Assembly: GCF_932526225.1 (NCBI RefSeq)
Contig: NC_064045.1
Location: 10,940,022 to 11,004,021 of the forward strand
Direction: 5' to 3'
DNA from: Nematostella vectensis
Taxonomy: Eukaryota > Cnidaria > Anthozoa > Actiniaria > Edwardsiidae
DNA: 64,000 bases
Shown here in pieces: positions 12,901 to 32,984 of this stretch. The notes beneath the pieces are model-generated. The model saw only the letters and a program-made list of their open reading frames with translations. It searched no databases and had not been told where the DNA came from. Position 1 is the first letter of the stretch. Each line of letters starts with the position of its first letter. A program made the position numbers and the translations under genes.

Positions 12901-14459
12901 GATCAGCTGAGTTCCAAAAAGTAGAAGACCAAGTCTTGAAGTACATCCAACAGTGCCACAACTGGTACCCGACTGTCCACAAAATCGAAAAGGTAACGAA
13001 CTTGAAGCTCGAGAAGAGATTTGAGGAGGCCAAGTCAAGAGCATTTGGTGACAACATTGACACGAAGTTCCATGGGACATCGGACGAGGGCGTGGCGGAT
13101 ATCACTCGAGATGGGTTTAGGCTGCCTGACCAAAACCCTCCCCCAGGCAAGCGAGGGATGTATGGGCAGGGAATCTATTTTGCCACAGACTCGTCGAAGA
13201 GCGCACAGGTCATCTACAACAAGGACTCCAACAAACTCCTGGTGTGTCAGGTGTTACTGGGACGGAGCATGATTGTGAGGAAGGCTGATCCAAAAATGGA
13301 CAAGGCGAAGCTCCGCAATGGAAGATACGATAGGTAGGCGTATAGTTTGGTGGCGTTTAGGGATACGCCTTTTATATGTGTTAGTTGATAACTTACTTAC
13401 TTTAAATGTCATTCCAGTGTCCATGACTCACTGTACTGGTGGTCCCTAGGGACAGCTTGTGTTGTGCAGTGTGTTAGTGTATGGCTCACTGTGCAGGTGG
13501 TCCCTAGGGACAGCTTGTGTGGTGCAGTGTGTTAGTGCCTGGCTCACTGTGCAGGTGGTCCCTAGGTACAGCTTGTGTGGTGCAGTGTGTTAGTGCCTGG
13601 CTCACTGTGCAGGTGGTCCCTAGGGACAGCTTGTGTTGTGCAGTGTGTTAGTGTATGGCTGTCTGTGTAGTTGGTCAATAAGTACAGCTTGTGTGGTGCA
13701 GTGTGTTAGTGCATGGCATTTACCAAATGCCACAGTCTCTTTGCTGATATCGTATAATTCCATTACAGTGTGTACGCACCTCGAGGCTCTGACGTCATGA
13801 ATGATGAGTTCGTCATCTTTGACCCGGCACAGGCTCTTCCCCAGTACATCGTGCACTACTCTACCACAGGCCTCCCTCCACCTCAACAGCTTCCTGCTGC
13901 AGGCCAGCAATTTATACAGAAAAACATGAAGCCATCTCGGACCGTGGACCCGAAAGATCCTTTTCAGAACTACTACAACCTCGCCGCACAGCATTATCTC
14001 AGCAAGTGCCAGACAAAGAAGGAGATAGAATCAATCGACGTCGTCATCAACAACAAGCTATTAAAAAAGTTTGAAGAAAAGCAGAAGGAGTTTAAAAGCA
14101 AAGGTATCCCAGACGGAGAAATTCTCGCCTACCACGGCACAAGTAGCGTCAATATTGACAGCATTCTGCGTAACAACCTCGATATCAAGTTCGCCCAAAG
14201 ACAGGCATACGGTCGAGGAAACTACTTCTCGGAATTCCCTGAGATCAGCATGGGTTATGGTGACGGGTTGCTGCTATGTCGAGTTCTCCCAGGCCGTGAG
14301 TGGGTGGACAATAGTAGGAATGACATCCTTCAAGGGTACGATTCCAAGAAAGTTCTCCACGTGCAAAGAGGACAACCAGCCGCAAATGCTTTCGGTGTCA
14401 TGGTCATCATCGAGAACTCGGATCAGATCCTTCCTTACTTCGTCATTCATCTCAAGTAA
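3868..14459 (+). CDS. ZNFX1-like: PBZ / ZNFX1-type helicase / dual-PARP protein (copy 1)
   Basis: Eight coding exons: 3868-3949, 6490-8077, 8255-9678, 9797-10144, 10349-10572, 10930-11631, 12165-13333, 13769-14459. Every junction has GT and AG, phases match, and the sum is 6228 nt (2075 residues plus stop). Order: PBZ finger (6-25), duplicated low-complexity segment (about 45-180), cold-shock-like OB segment (about 258-325), ZNFX1-type helical region, SF1 helicase (Walker A GPPGCGKT near 790, EEAAEI near 1188, GDHQQLRP near 1214), NFX1 cysteine-rich zinc fingers (about 1460-1645), coiled coil, PARP fold with H-Y-E near 1759/1793/1858, and a second PARP fold with H-Y-V near 1968/1998/2056. ZNFX1 proteins are RNA helicases of antiviral sensing and small-RNA inheritance; PARP folds transfer ADP-ribose. 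Substrate and location are unknown. An inverted paralogue lies at 34989-44905. Confidence 0.85.
4271..4916. mobile_element. MITE-like element, 12-bp TIR CATAGCTGTCAA
   Basis: Begins CATAGCTGTCAA and ends TTGACAGCTATG, perfect reverse complements. The subterminal 130 bp recurs at 31410-31563, where a short version with the same left end and a one-mismatch right end occurs, so this is a family with at least two members here. The interior is expanded by a poly-C tandem array. No coding capacity. Confidence 0.6.
4441..4860. repeat. about 102-bp tandem repeat with poly-C tracts
   Basis: Four to five copies of a unit of about 102 bp, each with a C7-C18 tract, CCAATATTTTCAAAAATTAC, GGGACAAGGTTGTGTC and TTTCTGTATTGTG. 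A related unit forms another array at 23770-23990. C-tract length differs between copies and may also reflect assembly uncertainty. Confidence 0.8.
5010..5326. mobile_element. MITE with TATAAG target-site duplication
   Basis: Flanked on both sides by TATAAG(G) (5004-5009 and 5327-5332). The ends are inverted: a G-run followed by TGAATAGG on the left and CCTATTCA followed by C-runs on the right. The 317-bp interior is built from degenerate GCGGATTxxCGGATTT words. TIR plus direct flanking repeat indicates a DNA-transposon-type insertion in intron 1. Confidence 0.65.
5570..5710. repeat. ATTTAGCGTTrA short interspersed tandem motif
   Basis: Seven or eight copies of (ATTAMATTTAGCGTTRA)-like units of 17-25 bp in about 140 bp. 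Copies drift in length and sequence. No known function. Confidence 0.65.
5868..6084. mobile_element. short inverted-repeat element, 19-bp perfect arms
   Basis: GTCACCAGTTTACTTCCGG at 5868-5886 is matched by its exact reverse complement at 6066-6084. The 217-bp unit has no coding capacity. It may be a tiny MITE. The arms contain the ETS-type core CCGGAAGT, which also occurs just upstream of the copy-2 gene (45012-45019). Confidence 0.5.
6490..8077 (+). CDS. exon 2: low-complexity repeat, cold-shock-like domain, ZNFX1 helical region
   Basis: Opens after TTTTTTTCAG and ends at TTTCAG|GTTAGT. Its first part is an internal duplication: a unit of about 66 residues beginning GLNSLLRRIERSNIPQATAP (from about 6541) recurs as GLNSLLKRIGRFNIPQATAP (from about 6739), each followed by Ser/Ala/Pro/Gln-rich sequence. 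A cold-shock-like OB fold follows: YQGTVCKVVERAVFV, DVYMRPDALG, KRGDRLEFVLG, then AFRVRS, the usual order of nucleic-acid-binding CSDs. The rest is helical, and the end (YSGSEEYMDTYFRLL across the junction) matches the segment leading into the ZNFX1 helicase. Confidence 0.8.
8255..11631 (+). CDS. exons 3-6: SF1 (UPF1-like) helicase core
   Basis: Exons 8255-9678, 9797-10144, 10349-10572 and 10930-11631. Exon 3 holds Walker A (QGPPGCGKTFLGVK) and the TYKNHALDEFL and RIGGRSK segments typical of ZNFX1 proteins. Exon 4 is an acidic linker (DNDDDEFDEEE) followed by helical sequence. Exon 5 carries motif II (VVIVEEAAEILEPS) and motif III (LIGDHQQLRP), ending exactly after RPN. Exon 6 carries AKQNRMRPEFSALL and the C-terminal RecA lobe with TVQTIDMYQGDENKYVVVSL and the arginine-rich INRRCVAQSRA. 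All motifs needed for ATP hydrolysis are visible, so an active helicase is expected. Confidence 0.85.
12165..13333 (+). CDS. exon 7: NFX1-type zinc fingers, coiled coil, PARP fold 1 (most)
   Basis: Starts after TATTGTCAG with CWKHKERSCKHA and runs through repeated Cys/His clusters (for example CGHPVHRKCY, CNHPSSKKKKC, CGRNRQGCGHPC) of the NFX1 class. A lysine/glutamate-rich coiled coil of about 40 residues follows, then a PARP core: FHGTSDEGVADI supplies the NAD-contacting His, and GMYGQGIYFATDSSKSAQ supplies the Tyr and the ligand-binding loop. The exon ends in phase 2 at GATAG|GTAGGC; the β5-β6 part of the fold lies on the next exon. Confidence 0.85.
13425..13715. repeat. 58-bp minisatellite in last intron of copy 1
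   Basis: Five tandem units of 58 bp with GGCTCACTGTGCAGGTGGTC and GGGACAGCTTGTGTGGTGCA segments, filling most of the intron at 13334-13768. The same 58-bp unit, expanded to about nine copies, sits in the equivalent intron of copy 2 (35732-36253), so the array predates the duplication and has since changed length. Confidence 0.9.
13769..14459 (+). CDS. exon 8: end of PARP fold 1 and complete PARP fold 2
   Basis: Opens (AG|T) with SVYAPRGSDVMNDEFVIFDP, completing fold 1; the Glu in NDEF aligns with the catalytic Glu of PARP1, giving H-Y-E. After a linker comes a second PARP-like unit: AYHGTSSVNIDSIL (His), YGRGNYFSEFPEISMGYGDG (Tyr), CRVLPGREW, and a final strand ending LPYFVIHLK. By alignment the Glu position is Val here (FGVMVII), predicting mono-ADP-ribosylation at most, or no catalysis. 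Stop TAA is at 14457-14459. Confidence 0.8.
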
Positions 14460-14944
14460 GGGGTAACCATGGTGACCTAGACTGTCACTCAAGTATATGG
14501 AAGCTTTAAATCGATACACCAAAAACTTGAAATCGACTCGCCAAATTTTCGTCTTTAATAAGACTTCTTCAGGGCATATGATTAATACAGGTAGTTCTTA
14601 ATTAGTATGGTCAAATGGCCGGTCTTTGTTATATTCACCAAGGATGTTTGCTTTATGGATGATCATCCAAGATAAAATATTACACCAAATGTATAGCTAA
14701 GGTAAAACCGGCTTAGCGATTGAGGTTTTGAGTAACGTGCAAACTTGTGGAAACAGCTAAACAATCTTCCAGCCAAGGAGTTAACCAAACAGAAATCCTG
14801 ATTAAAGTGGTTTTCATTAACCCGTGAAAAAAGAAGTCTTTAATAAGACTTCTCACACAGGGCATGATTAATACACGTATGATTAAAACACATGGTTCTT
14901 AATAAGTATGGTCAAATGGCCGGTCTTTGTAATATTCACCAAGG
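14460..14944. other. duplicated 3' flank of copy 1, itself tandemly repeated
   Basis: This flank matches the reverse complement of 34790-34988 downstream of copy 2, so the inverted duplication extends beyond the coding region. A block of about 300 bp from 14553 to 14839 (containing ATGGTCAAATGGCCGGTCTT) starts again at about 14840, continues to 14944, is interrupted by the element at 14945-16393 and resumes at 16394. Copy 2 has the block once. Confidence 0.7.
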
Positions 14945-16393
14945 CCGGGATGGATCCAGGCCTAAAGTTGACTGATTCCAAATGGTCACTGACCAATCAA
15001 TGGGGGGGGGGGGGGGGGGGGGGGTATAGGGGCATGCCCAACAGGAAATTTTTGAAATTGAAACATGCAATCTGCAGAATTTTTAGGGATGCATTTGGCA
15101 TTTTAGGAATTTATATAGTGAGATCATAAATTCAAGGTTACGTTTCACCGATGCTGTATTAAACTTTTGGTCATTTAAAACTGAGTGACTTCATTAATCG
15201 ATTAGTCAGAAAATAAATACACTATTTCTACATAATTCAACCAAATTTGTGTTCTTGACAGTTATTCTCTTCGAATACCCCTTGGCAATATCCAAATGGT
15301 GTGATTGTAATATATAAAAAACAACCTCTCCTTGCATTATAACGTAGCTTGTGCCACACAGACAGCAACTCCTATAAATAATTGACTCCATGACCTCTCC
15401 AATTTAAGCAATTTTACAGTGCGTTATCCCATCTAGTTGCTGATCTATTGGCACTTCTCCTTTTTGCATGTTTCTCCTAGATTCATCCATTAGAGGCATC
15501 GAAAATTCGTGTACTGGTCAATTTTGCTCATGTGTGGTATCTTACCAGCCTATTTACCTTACTAAAATAACAGCCGAAAATCTTCCCAAATAAAACACAG
15601 GGCAAACAGAAATACCATTAATATACTAAGAATACACTGTCCGGGGGTTTTGCTAAAAACATTATGTATTTCACTTACGAGGGCGACCACTTTCCATTGC
15701 CATAACTCATAGAGAATTCTAAAGAGCTATCGTCCTGTCGCCACACTTTCATCATTTTAATGATGGAATTAAAATTCCAACTTCTCTGGATCTGAATTCG
15801 ATCAAATTCTACACCATAATCAAAAGGATAACACTCCTTCTTTCGGTAGACAGGCTCTCCACGAGAAACGTCTGCATATTATGAAGCCATGCTTCGCTAC
15901 TCAAGATTTCGGTTCGAGAGATGTGTACAAGAGATCACACGCTAAAGCAAGCAAAGGCCTACTTTGTCATGGGTAGCATCGGGATTTTATTGTCAACTGA
16001 TTCCAAAGTGATTCACAAATTATAGCAACCAATCAAAACAGAGCTTGAGTAGTTCCGCGTGGGCCGTAGCCAATCGGTGAAGAGCTTGAGTGGTTCAAGA
16101 ACACGCGCAAAATTTCTAAATGCCCCCCCCCCCCCAAAAAAAAAAAAATTGATTTATCACTCACCATCAGGAGCAATATTTCCCCTGGGGGAACCGGAAA
16201 TGCGGCCTAAGCGCTAAAGGAAATAACAGCGAAATAACCAAGGAAGCAGGTCTTATAGTGTTTAAATAACAGACAACAGATGGATGTTTATTTCTATTGA
16301 ACGTGTTAAAATTCAAATCTACGAAAAAGAAAGTTTTTCAGGGATTTTGAGTGATTCACTGAAATCAGTTGAATCAGTCTGGATCCACCCCTG
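14945..16393. mobile_element. 1449-bp non-autonomous insertion with CAAGG target duplication
   Basis: The uninterrupted sequence TTCACCAAGGATGTTTGC is present at about 14636-14653 and, inverted, at about 34780-34797. Here it is split: TTCACCAAGG, then 1449 bp, then CAAGGATGTTT. CAAGG is thus a 5-bp target-site duplication (14940-14944 and 16394-16398). The termini are imperfect inverted repeats sharing TGGATCCAG. Inside are a G23 run near one end and a C15 run near the other, and no long ORF. I cannot assign a superfamily. Confidence 0.7.
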
Positions 16394-16398
16394 CAAGG

Positions 16399-17059
16399 AT
16401 GTTTCCTTTATGGATGATTATCCAAGATAAAATATAAAATATTACACCAAATGTATAGCTAAGATAAAATCGGGTTAGCGATTGAGGTTTTGAGTAACGT
16501 GCAAACTTGTGGCAACAGCTAAACAGTCTTCCAGCCAAGGTGTTAACCAAACAGAAGTCCTGATTAAAGTGGTTTTCATTAACCCGTGAAACAAAGTGTG
16601 ATTGTCAAAGTTGAATAGTCTGGAAAACACAAAAGGGAACAATGGAATTAGATCGCAAATAAAGCGTAATACGCTAAAGTGTAGTTCACAGTTAATATAA
16701 GACAAAGTGTTATATATTTTTAAAAACCCGTGAAATACTATTTAGTTTATTTAGTACCAATACACAGTAATGACTTTGTTTTCTTTTGTTCTGACTTTAC
16801 TATTACACTTTACAAACTACATTTGTTGCAAGCGATTTTAAAAACCACTCTATTAACCAAAGAAAAAAAAGGGTTATTCAATTCGATTTATTTTATTCAT
16901 TATATGTACAAATGTTCAATAATACAATAAATGTTGTACGTACTAAAGTACATTCCTCGGCGTTTAATTCCTTTTGTATAATTAATTTGGCATTGAGTTT
17001 TTGACGTGAGTTGTTGAACTCGGTTTTATTTCGTTTTACAAATGACAAATCGTCTATAT
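16399..17059. other. continuation of duplicated 3' flank
   Basis: About 16394-16770 matches the reverse complement of about 34430-34790 beyond copy 2 (shared words include GTGCAAACTTGTGGCAACAG and CACAAAAGGGAACAATGGAA). Homology fades near 16770; beyond it the sequence is AT-rich with no gene seen. Confidence 0.6.
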
Positions 17060-17132
17060 ACACGATTGGTTATAAAATAACGCGCGCTCTAATTGGTTAT
17101 AAAATAACGCGCGCTCTAATTGGTTATAAAAT
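17060..17132. repeat. 28-bp CGCGCTC-ATTGGTTATAAAA tandem repeat
   Basis: Three near-exact units of ATTGGTTATAAAATAACGCG followed by CGCTCTA. Each unit carries an inverted CCAAT box and a TATAAAA-like word. Single related motifs occur at 240-355, 1070 and 53020. It looks like a repeat family; promoter use is not shown. Confidence 0.65.
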
Positions 17133-17860
17133 ACTTGTTCAGGGACCCTGTGGTCTTTAGTGATCTAATGCTGGGAGGGACTGGTGTCAAAACACAGGGT
17201 TCCCTATGTTTTAAACAGTTGACTGATTGGTGGGGAGCAGGCTTGTAGCTGGGATTTACCGCCAAGAAAGAGGGGAGGTTGCAATTCTATGCATACTGTA
17301 TATATATACATATTTCAAAATACGTTGTCTGTGCAAATGATAAATGGCATTAAAATGCCATAGACTTGTAATGTCTCTATTGAATATAGAAAATTTGAAT
17401 AACTAGTGCAATAAGTTTACTTGACCTTATTCTTATGGATATAAATTATACCTAGAAGAAACCACGTGCCATTCGTCATTTGCACTGACGTTTTTGGAAA
17501 TTGGTGTATATCATTAAGAAGAATGTACTTGTCGCGGCGAGGGTGGGGGGAGGGAGGTACGCCAGCTTACTGTGCCTACCCCTACCCCTAGCTTGGAAGG
17601 GTAATAGCTACTGCATCCCCCTATACTCGGCTATACACATGACTCAGCGACGACTGTTCCCTCGGGTCCCATGCTCGGCTCCTTCGGGGCGTCAATGGCT
17701 TCGGCTGTAAGATATTAGCGCTTGTAAGCGTAAAACAAGTTGCAACAAAGTCAAACACGATAAATCAATCAATCAACGTTAGTGAACAAGTTCTTTGCAC
17801 TCTAAACTTCTATAGAATACATTTTTAACTTTCCTTTCTATCGATTTTTTTTCAATATTA
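17133..17860. other. intergenic, no gene recognised
   Basis: Mixed sequence including a GC-richer stretch at 17530-17710 open for 69 codons, but without domain resemblance or splice context. I see no supported feature. Confidence 0.35.
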
Positions 17861-20180
17861 CATTCATCAGGCAGGCCTAGGGTTGTTGGGTACATCGTGT
17901 TTGCTATTTTCGCGTGACCATTCATCAGGCAGGCCTAGGGTTATTGGGTAAATCGTGTTTGCTATTTTCGCGTGACCATTCATCAGGCAGGACTAGGATT
18001 GTTGGGTACATCGTGTTTGCTATTTTCGCGTGACCATTCATCAGGCAGGCCTGGGGTTGTTGGGTACATCGTGTTTGCTATTTTCGCGTGACCATTCATC
18101 AGGCAGGCCTGGGGTTGTTGGGTACATCGTGTTTGCTATTTTCGCGTGACCATTCATCAGGTAGGCCTGGGGTTGTTGGGTACATCGTGTTTGCTATTTT
18201 CGCGTGACCATTCATCAGGCAGGCCTAGGGTTATTGGGTAAATCGTGTTTGCTATTTTCGCGTGACCATTCATCAGGCAGGACTAGGATTGTTGGGTACA
18301 TCGTGTTTGCTATTTTCGCGTGACCATTCATCAGGCAGGCCTAGATTTGTTGGGTACATCGTGTTTGCTATTTTCGCGTGACCATTCATCAGGCAGGCCT
18401 GGGGTTGTTGGGTACATCGTGTTTGCTATTTTCGCGTGACCATTCATCAGGTAGGCCTGGGGTTGTTGGGTACATCGTGTTTGCTATTTTCGCGTGACCA
18501 TTCATCAGGCAGGCCTAGGGTTATTGGGTACATCGTGTTTGCTATTTTCGCGTGACCATTCATCAGGCAGGCCTAGGGTTGTTGGATACATTGTGTTTGC
18601 TATTTTCGCGTGACCATTCATCAGGCAGGCCTGGGGTTGTTGGGTACATCGTGTTTGCTATTTTCGCGTGACCATTCATCAGGCAGGCCTAGGGTTATTG
18701 GGTACATCGTGTTTGCTATTTTCGCGTGACCATTCATCAGGCAGGCCTAGGGTTGTTGGGTACACCGTGTTTGCTATTTTCGCGTGACCATTCATCAGGC
18801 AGGCCTGGGGTTGTTGGGTACATCGTGTTTGCTATTTTCGCGTGACCATTCATCAGGTAGGTCTGGGGTTGTTGGGTACATCGTGTTTGCTATTTTCGCG
18901 TGACCATTCATCAGGCAGGCCTAGGGTTATTGGGTAAATCGTGTTTGCTATTTTCGCGTGACCATTCATCAGGCAGGACTAGGATTGTTGGGTACATCGT
19001 GTTTGCTATTTTCGCGTGACCATTCATCAGGCAGGCCTAGATTTGTTGGGTACATCGTGTTTGCTATTTTCGCGTGACCATTCATCAGGCAGGCCTGGGG
19101 TTGTTGGGTACATCGTGTTTGCTATTTTCGCGTGACCATTCATCAGGTAGGCCTGGGGTTGTTGGGTACATCGTGTTTGCTATTTTCGCGTGACCATTCA
19201 TCAGGCAGGCCTAGGGTTATTGGGTACATCGTGTTTGCTATTTTCGCGTGACCATTCATCAGGCAGGCCTAGGGTTGTTGGATACATTGTGTTTGCTATT
19301 TTCGCGTGACCATTCATCAGGCAGGCCTGGGGTTGTTGGGTACATCGTGTTTGCTATTTTCGCGTGACCATTCATCAGGCAGGCCTAGGGTTATTGGGTA
19401 CATCGTGTTTGCTATTTTCGCGTGACCATTCATCAGGCAGGCCTAGGGTTGTTGGGTACACCGTGTTTGCTATTTTCGCGTGACAATTCATCAGGCAGGC
19501 CTAGGGTTGTTGGGTACATCGTGTTTGCTATTTTCGCGTGACCATTCATCAGGCAGGACTAGGGTTGTTGGGTACATCGTGTTTGCTATTTTCGCGTGAC
19601 CATTCATCAGGCAGGCCTGGGGTTGTTGGGTACATTGTGTTTGCTATTTTCGCGTGACCATTCATCAGGCAGGCCTGGGGTTGTTGGGTACATCGTGTTT
19701 GCTATTTTCGCGTGACCATTCATCAGACAGGCCTAGGGTTGTTGGATACATCGTGTTTGCTATTTTCGCGTGACCATTCATCAGGCAGGCCTAGGATTGT
19801 TGGGTACATCGTGTTTGCTATTTTCGCGTGACCATTCATCAGACAGGCCTAGGGTTGTTGGGTACATCGTGTTTGCTATTTTCGCGTGACCATTCATCAG
19901 GCAGGCCTAGGATTGTTGGGTACATCTTGTTTGCTATTTTCGCGTGACCATTCATCAGGCAGGCCTAGGGTTGTTGGGTACATCTTGTTGGCTTTTTTCG
20001 CGTGACCATTCATCAGGCAGGCCTGGGGTTGTTGGGTACATCGTGTTTGCTATTTTCGCGTGACCATTCATCAGGCAGGCCTAGGGTTATTGGGTACATC
20101 GTGTTTGCTATTTTCGCGTGACCATTCATCAGGCAGGCCTAGGGTTGTTGGGTACACCGTGTTTGCTATTTTCGCGTGAC
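17861..20180. repeat. 58-bp minisatellite, 40 copies, with 12-unit higher-order repeat
   Basis: Exactly 40 units of 58 bp (2320 bp) built on CATTCATCAGGCAGGCCTAG, GTTGTTGGGTACATCGTGTT and TGCTATTTTCGCGTGAC. No spacers separate the units. Typing units by their variants shows that units 5-16 (18093-18788) and 17-28 (18789-19484) have the same order of twelve variants, a 696-bp higher-order repeat present twice and almost identical. Units 38-40 repeat the last three types. Between the copy-1 gene and the USP 3' end. Confidence 0.95.
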
Positions 20181-20189
20181 CATTCATAC

Positions 20190-20630
20190 AGGGTATAGTT
20201 CTGTATTCCGTACCACAGGACTTCCGCTGATAAAAATCGCCATTCTTACGTTGTGCGCGGGATTGGGTCGAGCTGATAAGCGAGCAGCATGCTGGGACGA
20301 TTTAAGGGATGCAATTGGGCAATTGCGCTAAGAGATCACGTGACTTTTCGGGTGAAAAATTAGCGCACACTCAGGCTTTACGCGGCAAAAAAACAGCAAC
20401 AAAAAGCATCTTATTCAAAGCTTACGAAAAAAGCCTTTTTTCATAAGTGTTTAGTTTCATTTAAAGATTTTATTTTTTCGTCGTTCTCTTTTGTGACGGG
20501 CGCAGTCATTTTTTGTTTGTTTGATTATTTTGTTTTGAAATTGCCACCCAGAAAGGTCACGTGATCACAGTCCCCTATTCAGCATGGCGTCGTTAACATG
20601 TTTATGTGATACTAAATAGCTAGAAAATGG
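20190..20630. other. unique spacer between two minisatellites
   Basis: About 440 bp of non-repetitive sequence with two CACGTGA words (about 20337 and 20558). No coding frame or RNA gene recognised. Confidence 0.4.
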
Positions 20631-20638
20631 TAGAGCTA

Positions 20639-22165
20639 CAAGGGGTTCACGTAGGAGCTGCGAGTTAGTGTGACGAGGGTATTATATTGTAAAGGGGTTT
20701 CACGGTAGAGCTGCGAGTTAGTGTGACGAGGGTATTATATTGTAAAGGGGTTTCACAGTAGATCTGCGAGTTAGTGTGACGTGGGTATTATATTGTAAAG
20801 GGGTTTCACGGTAGATCTGCGAGTTAGTGTGACGAGGGTATTATATTGTAAAGGGGTTTCACGGTAGAGCTGCGAGTTAGTGTGACGAGGGTATTATATT
20901 GTAAAGGGGTTTCACAGTAGATCTGCGAGTTAGTGTGACGAGGGTATTATATTGTAAAGGGGTTTCACGGTAGAGCTGCGAGTTAGTGTGACGAGGGTAT
21001 TAAATTGTAAAGGGGTTTCACGGTAAAGCGAGTTAGTGTGACGAGGGTATTATATTGTAAAGGGGTTTCACAGTAGATCTGCGAGTTAGTGTGACGAGGG
21101 TATTATATTGTAAAGGGGTTTCACGGTAGAGCTGCGAGTTAGTGTGACGAGGGTATTAAATTGTAAAGGGGTTTCACGGTAAAGCGAGTTAGTGTGACGA
21201 GGGTATTATATTGTAAAGGGGTTTCACAGTAGAGCTGCGAGTTAGTGTGACATGGGTATTATATTGTGAAGGGGTTTCACGGCGGAGCTGCAAGTTAGTG
21301 TGACGAGGGTATTATATTGTAAAGGGGTTTCACGGCGGAGCTGCAAGTTAGTGTGACGAGGGTATTATATTGTAAAGGGGTTTCACGGCGGAGCTGCAAG
21401 TTAGTGTGACGAGGGTATTATATTGTAAAGGGGTTTCACGGCGGAGCTGCAAGTTAGTGTGACGAGGGTATTATATTGTAAAGGGGTTTCACAGTAGATC
21501 TGCGAGTTAGTGTGACGAGGGTATTATATTGTAAAGGGGTTTCACGGTAGAGCTGCGAGTTAGTGTGACGAGGGTATTAAATTGTAAAGGGGTTTCACGG
21601 TAAAGCGAGTTAGTGTGACGAGGGTATTATATTGTAAAGGGGTTTCACGGTAGAGCTGCGAGTTAGTGTGACGAGGGTATTATATTGTAAAGGGGTTTCA
21701 CGGTAGAGCTGCAAGTTAGTTTGACTTTTACAGTAGCTATTTCAGGGTGTTTGATTGTGTTGCAATATGGGTAGAGCTACAAGGGGTTTCACGGTAAGGC
21801 TGCGAGTTAGTGTGACGAGGGTATTATATTGTAAAGGGGTTTCACGGTAGAGCTGCAAAGTTAGTTTGACTTTTACAGTAGCTATTTCAGGGTGTTTGAT
21901 TGTGTTGCAATATGGGTAGAGCTACAAGGGGTTTCACGGTAAGGCTGCGAGTTAGTGTGACGAGGGTATTATATTGTAAAAGGGTTTCACGGTAAAGCTG
22001 CGAGTTAGTTTGACCTTTACAGTAGCTATTTCAGGGTGTTTTTATTGTGCTATGGGTAGAGCTACAAGGGATTTCACGGACGAGCTGCGAGTTAGTGTAA
22101 CATTAAGCTTTTTGAGGGTGTTTTATTGTGAAGGGGTTTCGCGGTAGCTGCGAGCTAATTTGACC
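20639..22165. repeat. 53-bp minisatellite with longer variant units
   Basis: About twenty units of 53 bp containing GGGTATTATATTGTAAAGGG, GTTTCACGGTAGAGCTGCGA and GTTAGTGTGACGA. Some units lack AGAGCTG (a shorter form near 21030, 21180 and 21600). From about 21720 to 22165 the array turns into longer units with TTTACAGTAGCTATTTCAGG. Ends about 150 bp downstream of the USP stop codon. Confidence 0.92.
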
Positions 22166-22310
22166 TTTAGCTGTTAGTGAGTGCTTTATTGTTCATAGGT
22201 ATAATTAGTAGCAGATGTCACGATGGAACTGGACACTACACATCATTTAACGTTAGCTTTAGCTCCCTGTGTTGCCATCACTTAGCGCCCCGTAAGTATG
22301 CTGTATATCG

Positions 22311-32620
<10,310 letters not shown>

Positions 32621-32739
32621 ACTGCAAAAAAAAACTCAGTTGTACTCTCCAGTAATGTAGTTCACATGCTATAAAGGTATTTTGAAGTAATTATGTGATC
32701 CAGGCGCAATATTTCAGCTGGAATGTTGTTGTTCTTTTC

Positions 32740-32785
32740 GATATGATGGCGGCGTTAGCCTTGCCTCCTAAGTGCGCATGCGTAA
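32740..32785 (-). promoter_or_regulatory. candidate USP promoter core (YY1-like and NRF1-like words)
   Basis: About 120 bp upstream of the USP start codon are GATGGCGGCG (YY1-type core ATGGCGGC, 32744-32753) and TGCGCATGCG (NRF1-type palindrome, about 32772-32781), typical of TATA-less housekeeping promoters. No TATA box is seen. The assignment rests on motif words only. Confidence 0.4.
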
Positions 32786-32984
32786 TATAGTACGCAAGGG
32801 GTGGGGTGGGAGTGGCAGATTGGTTGGGCTCCCTGTGGTAATATAATGCGTACTTGAGTTACTTGGTGTAGCGATCCAAAAACAAAAAACAAAATAATAA
32901 TAATTACTAGAAGTTTCTAATAGAAAATGAATGCTCGGAGGACGGGACGAACATGTTTCAGTAAAGGGGTTCTCGAAAAAGACC

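Noticed and set aside
17861-20180. CRISPR-like array of regularly spaced repeats
   Set aside because: Units are contiguous 58-bp repeats without unique spacers, in animal DNA with introns.
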